A stretch of 8,799 nt of DNA from Pseudomonadota bacterium (GTDB taxonomy: Bacteria > Pseudomonadota > Alphaproteobacteria > Caulobacterales > Caulobacteraceae), in contig JAFAEC010000102.1 of the NCBI GenBank assembly GCA_023424215.1, positions 1 to 8,799 on the forward strand. Direction: 5' to 3'. The notes under the pieces were generated by a model. That model was not told the origin of the DNA and did not search any database. It saw only the letters and a list, made by a program, of their open reading frames with translations. The position numbers and the translations under genes are program-made. Below, piece after piece: positions 1 through 6,211 of this stretch. Position 1 is the stretch's first letter, and each line of letters begins with the position of its first letter.

Positions 1-36
1 CATCAACAGTGGCGATCAGCACTTTAAGGTAACGGT

Positions 37-411
37 TTAGTCAGCAGCTTTCAGACCGTCTGCGGAAACTTCACGTACGCCCTTGATGCCCTTGGCCTTG
101 TTGATGGCCATTTCACGCTCGGCCTCAGTGGCTACGGTACCGGAAAGCGAAACAACGCCGTCCTTGGTTTCAACTTCAATGTCCATGCCAGGTGTCGCAT
201 CCTCGGCCAGCAAGGTTGATTTCACCTTGGTGGTAATCCAGGTATCGGAAACGGCGTCACCAGCCTTTTCCACGTTTTCGTTAGCGGCCAGCATAAGCGT
301 ATCGGTCTTTTGCACCGCTGGATTGACGTCGGCGAAGGCAGCACCGGCCATAGGCAGGCTCAGGGCAGCAGCAATGGCGGTAGCAGTAAGAGATTTCTGG
401 ATTGTATTCAT
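37..411 (-). CDS. Periplasmic BON-domain protein (OsmY-like)
   Basis: The gene encodes 124 residues. Residues 1–27 form a Sec signal peptide: a short basic start (K6), a hydrophobic stretch rich in Ala and Leu, and a likely cleavage after A27 in the AFA/DV context. The mature part carries one BON domain (about residues 56–122), with the typical start DTWITTKVKSTLL, the central GVVSLSGTV strand pair and the late GVREV strand. BON domains are thought to bind membranes or phospholipid, and OsmY-type proteins serve envelope stress responses; that role is inferred here from family only. Two-BON OsmY is about 200 residues, so this is a single-domain form. The ATG is supported by CAGGAG at 419–424, seven bases upstream. 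The gene lies downstream of pnp behind a terminator, an order I recall from Pseudomonas. A candidate sigma-54 promoter lies 64 bases upstream. Codon use and GC match the Pseudomonas-like left part of the window. Confidence 0.9.
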   Translation of the reverse strand: MNTIQKSLTATAIAAALSLPMAGAAFADVNPAVQKTDTLMLAANENVEKAGDAVSDTWITTKVKSTLLAEDATPGMDIEVETKDGVVSLSGTVATEAEREMAINKAKGIKGVREVSADGLKAAD

Positions 412-474
412 AATGGCACTCCTGTTTTTTAAATGACTGCGGTATTACTCCGACCGCAGATCCACAGGAAATAT

Positions 475-490
475 CGCAAGCGGCATGCCA
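475..490 (-). promoter_or_regulatory. Candidate sigma-54 (RpoN) promoter for the BON gene
   Basis: Read on the minus strand from 490 to 475 the sequence is TGGCATGCCGCTTGCG. The consensus is TGGCACG-N4-TTGCW. The invariant GG (489–488) and GC (477–476) are exactly ten bases apart, as required. Transcription would start near 464, leaving a leader of about 50 bases that contains the CAGGAG ribosome binding site. No activator binding site was identified. The match is by eye and could be chance, but its position and orientation fit the gene. Confidence 0.55.
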
Positions 491-583
491 GTTTTTTGCG
501 TTTAAAAAAGCCTTAAATTTCAATAACTTGAAAACCAGCAATGGCTTAAAGCCACTAGCACCTTGCATGTTTTGGGGTGCCAG

Positions 584-612
584 AGCGGGCAAGTTGCACA
601 GGTTTGCCCGCT
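584..612 (-). other. Second stem-loop downstream of the pnp terminator
   Basis: AGCGGGCAA (584–592) and TTGCCCGCT (604–612) are perfect nine-base complements around an 11-base loop. The hairpin lies directly past the U-tract of the pnp terminator in the direction of transcription. It has no T-run of its own on either strand, so it is not a standard terminator. It could be a back-up 3' structure, a decay barrier, or an operator for the BON gene, about 95 bases upstream of its putative promoter. The rest of the 412–697 gap is AT-rich and holds no other gene I can support. Confidence 0.5.
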
Positions 613-613
613 G

Positions 614-645
614 AAAACAAAACGCCCCGACGAGTCGGGGCGTTT
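614..645 (-). terminator. Rho-independent terminator of pnp
   Basis: An 11-base perfect stem (620–630 paired with 635–645) closes a four-base loop CGAG. Read on the minus strand it is followed by TTTTGTTTTC, a good U-tract (614–622). On the plus strand only GGTCAAA follows the stem, so the terminator is directional and ends transcription of pnp, whose stop codon is 52 bases upstream of the stem. It separates pnp from the BON gene. Confidence 0.9.
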
Positions 646-697
646 GGTCAAACGGCATGCCTGATGACGCCAGGCTTGCGAGCTGCCTTTCGGTCAA

Positions 698-2803
698 TCA
701 GGCTTCGGAAGCCTTCGCCGCAGCAACGTCCTTGATCGAGAGCTTGATGCGACCGCGGTTGTCCACGTCCAGCACCAGCACCTCGACTTCCTGACCTTCT
801 TTCAGAATGTCAGTCACTTTTTCGACACGCTGATCGCTCAACATCGAAATGTGCACCAGACCGTCCTTGCCCGGCAGGATGTTGACGAAGGCACCGAAGT
901 CGACGATGCGCTCCACCTTGCCGACGTAGATCTTGCCGATCTCGGCTTCTGCCGTGATGGCCAGCACGCGCTGCTTGGCAGCCTCGGCCGCATCTTTGGT
1001 TTCGCCAAAGATCTTGATCGAGCCATCGTCTTCGATGTCGATCGAGGCCTTGGTTTCTTCGCAGATGCCACGGATGGTCGCGCCACCCTTGCCGATCACG
1101 TCGCGGATCTTGTCCTGATCGATCTTCATCGCAATCATGGTCGGCGCGTTGGCCGACAGCTCGCTGCGCGACTGGGAAATGACCTGGTTCATCTGGCCGA
1201 GGATGTTCAGGCGCGCTTCCAGCGCCTGCTCCAGCGCCTGCTCCATGATCTCTTCGGTGATGCCCTGGATCTTGATGTCCATCTGCAGCGCGGTGACGCC
1301 ATTGGCGGTACCGGCCACCTTGAAGTCCATATCGCCCAGGTGGTCCTCGTCACCGAGGATGTCGGTCAGTACGGCAAACTTGTCGCCTTCCTTGACCAGG
1401 CCCATGGCGATACCGGCCACCGGCGCCTTCATCGGCACACCGGCGTCCATCAACGCCAGGGAAGCACCGCAGACGGAAGCCATCGAGCTGGAGCCGTTGG
1501 ATTCGGTGATCTCCGAAACCACGCGAATGGTGTACGGGAACTCGTCAGCGCTCGGCAGCATTGCGGCAACACCACGACGGGCCAGACGGCCATGACCGAT
1601 TTCGCGACGGCCAGTGGCGCCCATGCGACCACACTCACCGACTGAGTACGGCGGGAAGTTGTAGTGCAACAGGAACGGGTCTTTCTTCTCGCCTTCCAGG
1701 GTGTCGAGGATCTGGGCGTCACGGGCGGTGCCGAGGGTGGCTACGACCAACGCCTGGGTTTCGCCACGGGTGAACAGCGCGGAACCGTGGGTCTTGTCGA
1801 GCACGCCGACTTCGATGTTCAGACCACGCACGGTACGGGTGTCACGGCCGTCGATACGCGGCTTGCCGTTGACGATGTTCTCGCGAACGGTGCGGTATTC
1901 GATCTCGCCGAACGCATCCTTCACTTCACCCGCGGAAGGCTGACCTTCTTCCTTGGCGAAGCGGGCAACCACCTGCTCGCGCAGCTCGCCCAGGCGGGCA
2001 TAGCGGTCCTGCTTGATGGTGATGGTGTAGGCCTGGGAAATCGCCTCGCCGAACTCGCTGCGAATAGCGTTGAGCAGCTCGGTGTTTTCCGCCGGCGGCT
2101 GCCAGTCCCAAGTCGGCTTGCCGGCTTCGGCGGCCAGCTCGGCAACGGCCTGGATAACCACCTGGAATTCGTCGTGGGCGAACAGCACCGCGCCCAGCAT
2201 CTGGTCTTCGGTGAGCTCCTTGGCTTCGGACTCCACCATCAGGACGGCGTCCTTGGTGCCGGCCACGACCATGTCCAGGCTGGAAGCCTTGAGCTGCTCG
2301 TAGGTCGGGTTCAGCAGGTAGCCGGTTTCCGGATGGAAAGCCACGCGCGCGGCGCCAATGGGGCCGTTGAACGGAATACCGGAGATGGCCAGCGCAGCGG
2401 AGGTACCGATCATCGCTGCAATGTCCGGATCGGTCTTCTTGCTGGTCGATACCACGGTGCAGATCACCTGCACTTCATTCTGGAAACCTTCCGGGAACAG
2501 CGGGCGGATCGGACGGTCGATCAGGCGCGAGACCAGGGTCTCCTTCTCGCTCGGCCGGCCTTCACGCTTGAAGTAGCCGCCCGGGATCTTGCCGGCCGCG
2601 AAGGTCTTTTCCTGGTAGTTCACCGTCAGCGGGAAGAAGTCCTGGCCGGGCTTCGGCTGGCGGGCGTAGACGACGGTGGCCAGAACCACGGTCTCGCCGT
2701 AGGTGGCGAGCACGGCGCCGTCGGCCTGGCGCGCGATGCGGCCGGTCTCGAGGGTCAGCGGCCGGCCGGCCCACTCGATCGTCTTGCGTTTGATGTCGAA
2801 CAT
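698..2803 (-). CDS. pnp: Polyribonucleotide nucleotidyltransferase (PNPase), hybrid of two lineages
   Basis: PNPase degrades RNA 3'-to-5' by phosphorolysis, as a trimer and often in the degradosome. The 701 residues are full length: first RNase PH domain (about 1–145), helical linker (about 195–305), second RNase PH domain (about 310–550), KH domain (about 553–612, GKGG loop at 571–574) and S1 domain (about 622–690). Active-site signatures are intact: SNGSSS (435–440) and GDEDHLGDMDF (484–494), with D485 and D491 matching the catalytic aspartates D486 and D492 of E. coli. The start MFDIKRKTIEW is typical of Caulobacteraceae, while residues from about 104 on (PEGFQNEVQVICTVVSTSKK and beyond) follow Pseudomonas PNPase closely, including the AAAKAS-type C-terminus. 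The frame runs through without a break. Upstream of the ATG only a weak purine-rich site (GAGAAAGAAG) is seen. The family call is certain; the natural existence of this hybrid is doubtful. Confidence 0.95.
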   Translation of the reverse strand: MFDIKRKTIEWAGRPLTLETGRIARQADGAVLATYGETVVLATVVYARQPKPGQDFFPLTVNYQEKTFAAGKIPGGYFKREGRPSEKETLVSRLIDRPIRPLFPEGFQNEVQVICTVVSTSKKTDPDIAAMIGTSAALAISGIPFNGPIGAARVAFHPETGYLLNPTYEQLKASSLDMVVAGTKDAVLMVESEAKELTEDQMLGAVLFAHDEFQVVIQAVAELAAEAGKPTWDWQPPAENTELLNAIRSEFGEAISQAYTITIKQDRYARLGELREQVVARFAKEEGQPSAGEVKDAFGEIEYRTVRENIVNGKPRIDGRDTRTVRGLNIEVGVLDKTHGSALFTRGETQALVVATLGTARDAQILDTLEGEKKDPFLLHYNFPPYSVGECGRMGATGRREIGHGRLARRGVAAMLPSADEFPYTIRVVSEITESNGSSSMASVCGASLALMDAGVPMKAPVAGIAMGLVKEGDKFAVLTDILGDEDHLGDMDFKVAGTANGVTALQMDIKIQGITEEIMEQALEQALEARLNILGQMNQVISQSRSELSANAPTMIAMKIDQDKIRDVIGKGGATIRGICEETKASIDIEDDGSIKIFGETKDAAEAAKQRVLAITAEAEIGKIYVGKVERIVDFGAFVNILPGKDGLVHISMLSDQRVEKVTDILKEGQEVEVLVLDVDNRGRIKLSIKDVAAAKASEA
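2495..2590. other. Probable chimeric junction inside pnp
   Basis: This stretch encodes residues about 72–103 of PNPase (KIPGG…FKREGRPSEKETL…SRLIDRPIRPLF), which is nearly identical across Proteobacteria. Diagnostic residues on the upstream side (MFDIKRKTIEW, ETVVLATVVYAR, PGQDFFPLTVNYQEKTFAAG) are alphaproteobacterial. Immediately downstream, PEGFQNEVQV and SKKTDPDIAAMIGTSAALAISG are pseudomonad; from memory, Caulobacter has KGFKNEVQV and quite different following sequence. GC falls from above 70% to about 60% across the same point. The exact crossover cannot be fixed by eye. Confidence 0.8.
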
Positions 2804-2881
2804 TTTTCTTCTTTCTCATCCCGAGGCCGTATTGCCGTCGGGGGCGGGCGTTCAGGGGTTCAGTCCTTCGGTCCCTGTGGA

Positions 2882-2907
2882 CCCGGGCGGCCGGATGCCG
2901 GACCGGG
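2882..2907 (-). other. Stem-loop in the pnp leader
   Basis: CCCGG (2882–2886) can pair with CCGGG (2903–2907), and inside it CCGG (2891–2894) with CCGG (2898–2901) around the loop ATG. The hairpin lies about 80–105 bases upstream of the pnp start in the 213-base rpsO–pnp gap. In E. coli a double-stranded leader element is cut by RNase III and used by PNPase for autoregulation; an equivalent role here is an inference. High GC makes chance hairpins common. Confidence 0.35.
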
Positions 2908-2955
2908 CGGGTGGATGAGGACCGGTGCGGCCCTCTGCGTGTGCGCCGGGATGAG

Positions 2956-2970
2956 CCCGCGGCGCGCGGG
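2956..2970 (-). other. Short stem-loop just past the rpsO terminator
   Basis: CCCGCG (2956–2961) and CGCGGG (2965–2970) form a perfect six-base stem with a three-base loop. It follows the rpsO terminator hairpin by ten bases in the direction of transcription. No U-tract follows. It may contribute to read-through control or mRNA processing between rpsO and pnp, but in such GC-rich DNA it may also be fortuitous. Confidence 0.3.
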
Positions 2971-2980
2971 CGGATAGCAG

Positions 2981-3002
2981 AAGGGCCCGCGAGCGGGCCC
3001 TT
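2981..3002 (-). terminator. Terminator or attenuator hairpin after rpsO
   Basis: AAGGGCCCG (2981–2989) pairs with CGGGCCCTT (2994–3002) around a CGAG loop, with a possible tenth closing pair. It begins 14 bases past the rpsO stop. On the minus strand it is followed by CTGCTATCC, a poor U-tract, so termination is probably partial and some transcripts continue into pnp. This matches the rpsO–pnp arrangement known from E. coli, where a terminator between the two genes is leaky. Confidence 0.75.
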
Positions 3003-3016
3003 CCAGAACCTGGCTG

Positions 3017-3286
3017 TTAGCGGCGCAGGCCCAGCTTCGCGATGATCGCCTGGTAACGGGCGCTATCGGTCTTGTTCAGGTGGTCCAGAAGGCGCCGACG
3101 CTGCGAGACCAGCTTGAGCAGGCCGCGACGCGAGTGGTTGTCCTTCTTGTGGGTCTTGAAGTGCTCGGTGAGGTTGGTGATGCGCTCAGAAAGGATCGCG
3201 ACCTGGACCTCGGCCGAACCGGTATCGCCCTCGCCACGGGCGTTATCGGAGATGATTTGAGCCTTGCGCTCAGCGGTAACCGACAT
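3017..3286 (-). CDS. rpsO: 30S ribosomal protein S15
   Basis: S15 binds the central domain of 16S rRNA early in 30S assembly and contacts the 50S subunit (bridge B4). The product has the standard 89 residues, a four-helix fold and the family landmarks GDTGSAEVQVA (20–30), HKKDNHSRRGLLKLVSQRRRL (46–66) and the terminal KLGLRR. The sequence is of alphaproteobacterial type and clearly unlike Pseudomonas S15. The ATG is preceded by GGAG eight bases upstream (3294–3297). The gene starts 12 bases after the truB stop, with no room for a full promoter in the gap, so it is probably cotranscribed with rbfA and truB or uses a promoter inside truB. GC is lower than in its neighbours, as expected for a highly expressed ribosomal gene. 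Confidence 0.97.
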   Translation of the reverse strand: MSVTAERKAQIISDNARGEGDTGSAEVQVAILSERITNLTEHFKTHKKDNHSRRGLLKLVSQRRRLLDHLNKTDSARYQAIIAKLGLRR

Positions 3287-3298
3287 CGAATGACTCCG

Positions 3299-4231
3299 TC
3301 ATTGGAGATTGAAGACGCGGTCGGGCTCGAGCCGACCGGCCCGCATCGAACAGAGGGCGACGAGGGTTCCGTCCTGAAAGACCGAAACGGTTCGCGATCC
3401 CTCCCGAAGGCGGGCCTTGAGCGTTTCGACCTGTCGGGGGAGCAGAACGATCGGCCGTCCCTGGCGAAGCTGGAAGGCGTCCTGGTCCGTTACGGCCAGC
3501 TCCGGGATGTCGTCCAGGGCGGTCGCGACGGGAAGCAAGCCTTCCGGGGCGGCGTCCCTATGCACCATTTCCGCCAGGGAATCCAGCGTGACGGCGTTTT
3601 CGACCGAGAACGGCCCCACCCGTTCCCGCCGCAGGGCCGAGACATGCCCTTCCGCCCCCAGCGCCGCGGCCAGGTCCCGCGCCAGCGAACGCACATAGAC
3701 GCCCTTGCCGGTCCGCATCGTGATCTCGACGTGGTCCGGGTCCGGCGCCGCCGTCACCGCCGCCTCGTGGATGGTCACCCGCCGCGCCTTCAGCTCGACC
3801 TCGACCCCCTCGCGGGCGAGATCGTAGGCCCGCTGGCCGTCCACCCTGATGGCCGAGAAGGCCGGCGGAACCTGGTCGATCTCGCCGACGAAGGTGGCCA
3901 GCGCGGCCTTCACCTGCTCCACGGCCGGCCGCACGTCCGAGCGGGCGACGATGTCGCCTTCCCGGTCGACGCTGTCGGTGGAGATCCCCCAGTGGATGGT
4001 GAAACGGTAGACCTTCTCCGCGTCCATCATGAACGGTACGGTCTTGGTGGCCTCGCCGAGCGCGATGGGCAGGATGCCCGAGGCCAACGGGTCGAGGGTC
4101 CCGGCGTGACCCGCCTTCTGCGCGTCGAACAGGCGGCGGACCCGCGTCACCGCCTCGGTCGAACCCATCTCCACCGGCTTGTCGAGGCAGACCCAGCCGT
4201 GAACCGGAGAGCCGCGCTTGCGGCGCGCCAT
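3299..4231 (-). CDS. truB: tRNA pseudouridine(55) synthase TruB
   Basis: TruB converts uridine 55 in the T-loop of tRNAs to pseudouridine and also acts as a tRNA chaperone. The 310 residues are normal for the family. The catalytic motif GHAGTLDPLASG is at 41–52, with the nucleophile D47. The active-site tyrosine region EKVYRF has Y75. The third motif, KGVYVRSLARDL, is at 176–187. The C-terminal part (about 240–310) is a PUA-like RNA-binding extension. The ATG overlaps the stop of rbfA by one base (TGATG), with GAGGA just upstream inside rbfA, so translation of the two is probably coupled. The N-terminus MARRKRGSPVHGWVCLDKP is of the Caulobacterales type. Confidence 0.96.
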   Translation of the reverse strand: MARRKRGSPVHGWVCLDKPVEMGSTEAVTRVRRLFDAQKAGHAGTLDPLASGILPIALGEATKTVPFMMDAEKVYRFTIHWGISTDSVDREGDIVARSDVRPAVEQVKAALATFVGEIDQVPPAFSAIRVDGQRAYDLAREGVEVELKARRVTIHEAAVTAAPDPDHVEITMRTGKGVYVRSLARDLAAALGAEGHVSALRRERVGPFSVENAVTLDSLAEMVHRDAAPEGLLPVATALDDIPELAVTDQDAFQLRQGRPIVLLPRQVETLKARLREGSRTVSVFQDGTLVALCSMRAGRLEPDRVFNLQ

Positions 4232-4683
4232 CAGTCCTCGTCCCCCTCGCCGGACCGCTCAATGTCGGCCCTTACGCGGGGATCGGAGAACAGGCGGTCC
4301 ATCCGCCCGGCCGCGTCGAAGCTCTCGTCGTGGCGGAATTTCAGGTCGGGGGTGAACTTCATGTCGATGTGCCGCCCCAGCACGCCGCGCAGGAAGCGGG
4401 CGTGGGCGTTCAGCGCCTTGACGATCTCCTCGACATGGCCCGCCGTGGGCGCCGTTTCGACGCCCGCCCCCAGCGGTTCGACGAAGCAGGTGGCGTGTTT
4501 CAGATCCGGGCTCATCCGCACTTCGGTGACCGTGACCGATACCCCCTCCATCGCCGGGTCGTGAATCTCCTCCTCGCGAAGCACTTCGACCAGGGCGTGG
4601 CGGATCAGTTCGCCGGCCCGCAGCTGGCGCTGCGAGGGCCCCTGCGGTCCCGAAGCGTTGCGGGTGTGCTGCTTGCGGCCCAT
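4231..4683 (-). CDS. rbfA: 30S ribosome-binding factor RbfA
   Basis: RbfA binds immature 30S subunits, helps the 5' end of 16S rRNA mature and is needed for cold adaptation. The product is 150 residues with a single KH-like domain (about 18–130). Family landmarks are SQRQLRAGELIRHALVEVL (17–35), DPAMEGVSVTVTEVRMSPDL (42–61), ATCFVEPLG (64–72) and the late DMKFTPDLKFRHDES (107–121). The charged tail GEGDED is disordered. I chose the ATG at 4683 because an excellent ribosome binding site, AGAGGAGG (4690–4697), lies six bases upstream and the product then starts MGRKQHTRN as in relatives. The same frame stays open upstream to 5541, but that extension is low-complexity Arg/Gly/Ala sequence antisense-like to neighbouring coding DNA and is not real. 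Confidence 0.95.
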   Translation of the reverse strand: MGRKQHTRNASGPQGPSQRQLRAGELIRHALVEVLREEEIHDPAMEGVSVTVTEVRMSPDLKHATCFVEPLGAGVETAPTAGHVEEIVKALNAHARFLRGVLGRHIDMKFTPDLKFRHDESFDAAGRMDRLFSDPRVRADIERSGEGDED

Positions 4684-4689
4684 GGCGGC

Positions 4690-4697
4690 CCTCCTCT
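4690..4697 (-). promoter_or_regulatory. Strong ribosome binding site that fixes the rbfA start
   Basis: Read on the minus strand the site is AGAGGAGG, followed by six bases and then ATG. It is the strongest ribosome binding site in the window and decides the rbfA start against the much longer open frame. The 110-base gap between this gene and the preceding one (4684–4793) otherwise holds only a small palindrome, AAGCCAAGGCTT at 4750–4761. I see no clear promoter there. Confidence 0.8.
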
Positions 4698-4793
4698 GCG
4701 GTCGCCCGCCGGGGCTCGGACCCGGCTCGAAGCGAGACGGCCGGAGGGAAAGCCAAGGCTTCCGATCACGGCCGAAGTTCAGGAGCGCGCGGT

Positions 4794-5495
4794 CTAGTCC
4801 CGCCGCGCCGGGGTGTCCAGTTCGGCCCGCGCCACCGCCGCGCTCAGTTCCGACGAGACGATGGAGCGGAACGGCCGCACCGGCAGGCCGCCGGCGTTCA
4901 GCACGCCCGCCGTCCAGTGGTTGCACAGATGGGCGACGGAGAAGGTCTCGCGGCTGGCGAAGAAGCGCGCGTCGTCCCCGGGCCTGACCGCGGCGACACG
5001 CGGACCGCCCCCGGACAGGTCGAGGGAGTCCTCGATGCGCCCGGCCACGGCGTCGAAACCGGCCGGGCTCAGGCGCAGCACCCGTCGCCCGTTCTCCCGG
5101 GACATGGCCGCGGGAGACTGTTGCGCCGGGTCGAGCATGACCACCGAGGCGTTCCCCGGCCGGAAGAAGGCGCGCGCCCCGTCGGGCAGGCGATGGTGGA
5201 TCGGACTCTGGTCGACGTAGAATTTGGCGTCTCCCCAGCCGACCAGGATCCAGTCGCCCGGCGGGAGCGAGCGTACAGCGCGCGCGAGGGGGCCGCCCCG
5301 CGCCTCGATCGCCGCCCGCGGCAGGGCGAGGTCGGTATGGAAGCCGTTGTCCAGCAGGTGCGCCTCGACCGCCGTCGAGCCGTTGGCCGGCGGCCACAGC
5401 CCGGCGTCCCCGGGTGCCGTCCACGTCCACAGCGCCGCCAGCCCGCCGAGAACGCCGGCCAGGAGCATTCCCATTCCCCTCCCGACCCGCTTCAT
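4794..5495 (-). CDS. DUF2459-like membrane-anchored protein
   Basis: The product is 233 residues. A basic start (MKRVGRGMG) and a hydrophobic segment (about 10–26) give an N-terminal membrane anchor or signal; the rest should face the periplasm. I recognise the DUF2459 (TIGR02117) pattern: NGFHTDLALP (50–59), GWGDAKFY (86–93) and the C-terminal HLCNHWTAGVLNAGGLP (189–205). C191, H54 and H189 are candidates for conserved polar residues. The family has no established function to my knowledge; members occur in many Proteobacteria. The ATG at 5495 overlaps the preceding stop as ATGA, which argues for translational coupling. GGAG lies 12 bases upstream. An in-frame ATG at 5513 is an alternative start adding six residues, but it lacks a good ribosome binding site. 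The next gene downstream is rbfA, with no evident functional link. Confidence 0.8.
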   Translation of the reverse strand: MKRVGRGMGMLLAGVLGGLAALWTWTAPGDAGLWPPANGSTAVEAHLLDNGFHTDLALPRAAIEARGGPLARAVRSLPPGDWILVGWGDAKFYVDQSPIHHRLPDGARAFFRPGNASVVMLDPAQQSPAAMSRENGRRVLRLSPAGFDAVAGRIEDSLDLSGGGPRVAAVRPGDDARFFASRETFSVAHLCNHWTAGVLNAGGLPVRPFRSIVSSELSAAVARAELDTPARRD

Positions 5496-6172
5496 CGACG
5501 CACGAGGCTCCATGCGCCGCACACAGCGCTCGCCGGCGCATCCGGGCCGGCGGGCACGCCCGCCCGGAACAGCATCAACTCGACGCGGTCGCGACGATGC
5601 AGCAGGGCCACGGCGCCCGGCGCCTGGCCGCCGCACATCGCCGAGGCGGCGACGGTCCGTTCTCCCTCGGCGGGGATGATGGTTCTCAGCTCGATCTGGG
5701 CGTCGGCGGGCGCGTTCCAGCGGTCGGCGAAGGTCTCTCCGGAGACGAAGGCCTCGCGCGCTGCGGCGATCCGCAGCGGGCGCGTCCGCAGGGTCGCGCC
5801 GTTCTCAAGGCGGATATCCGCCCCGACGAAGGCGGCGCCGCCCACCGCCTGGCGCGTCGCCTCGTCCGCAGGCCGGAACCCTCCGGTCAGGAGACGGTCC
5901 TCGGCGTCGGCGGAGACCGGCTCGCGCGGCGCGGCCGCAGACGTCCGCAGGCCGGCCACGCCGTCGGCGGCGCCATCGGCGATCCAGCCGCCGGCCCGCG
6001 CGACCGCCGGGGCCGCGTCGTAGCGCACAGCCTGCCACGTCGCCACGGCGTGCTTCTGCTCGATCGCCAGGAGGAACAGCACGAGACAGACAAAGGCGAG
6101 GGCGCTCGCCAGCGCCTTGAGGGCGCGGCGGCGCGGCGCGCGGGTCCGGCTGACGTGGGCGAGAGCGGTCAT
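5492..6172 (-). CDS. Membrane-anchored protein of unknown function
   Basis: I do not recognise this family. The 226 residues begin with a basic segment (RTRAPRRRALK, 9–19), followed by one hydrophobic helix (about 20–37, ending FLLAIEQK). This suggests an N-in inner-membrane anchor with a periplasmic domain. Residues 60–95 are Ala/Gly-rich and probably a linker. The C-terminal half is mixed alpha/beta and holds two cysteines outside the membrane segment, C180 (SAMCGG) and C218 (AVCGAWSL), each followed by Gly. They could form a disulfide. The ribosome binding site is weak (AGGG, 9 bases upstream). Its stop overlaps the start of the DUF2459-like gene by four bases (ATGA), so the two are likely made together. 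GC is very high (83% in one 60-base line) with strong third-position bias, which supports real coding. Confidence 0.75.
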   Translation of the reverse strand: MTALAHVSRTRAPRRRALKALASALAFVCLVLFLLAIEQKHAVATWQAVRYDAAPAVARAGGWIADGAADGVAGLRTSAAAPREPVSADAEDRLLTGGFRPADEATRQAVGGAAFVGADIRLENGATLRTRPLRIAAAREAFVSGETFADRWNAPADAQIELRTIIPAEGERTVAASAMCGGQAPGAVALLHRRDRVELMLFRAGVPAGPDAPASAVCGAWSLVRR

Positions 6173-6211
6173 CGTCGCAACCCTAGCGGGCCGCGCGCCG
6201 TGCGCGAAGAG

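Noticed and set aside
482..661. GGCATGCC palindrome present twice (482–489 and 654–661)
   Set aside because: Two copies of an eight-base palindrome are not enough for a repeat family. The first is explained as part of the putative sigma-54 site.
281..697. Minus-strand open frame across the pnp–BON gap
   Set aside because: It covers the pnp terminator and overlaps the BON gene in another frame, has no ribosome binding site and no plausible product.
1664..2977. Long plus-strand open frame (437 codons) opposite pnp
   Set aside because: It lies antisense to the intact pnp gene, crosses the probable junction, and encodes Gly/His/Arg/Val-rich sequence with no domain. It is a by-product of GC-rich codon use.
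3080..4564. Long plus-strand open frame (494 codons) opposite rpsO, truB and rbfA
   Set aside because: It is antisense to three well-supported genes and has Arg/Asp/His-rich low-complexity content.
4684..5541. Amino-terminal extension of rbfA to 436 residues
   Set aside because: A strong ribosome binding site fixes the start at 4683, and the extension runs through the DUF2459-like gene in another frame.
6173..6211. GCTAGGGT as a Caulobacter-type -10 element giving a leaderless mRNA for the gene at 6172
   Set aside because: Only GCTA matches the -10 consensus and I found no matching -35, so the evidence is too thin.
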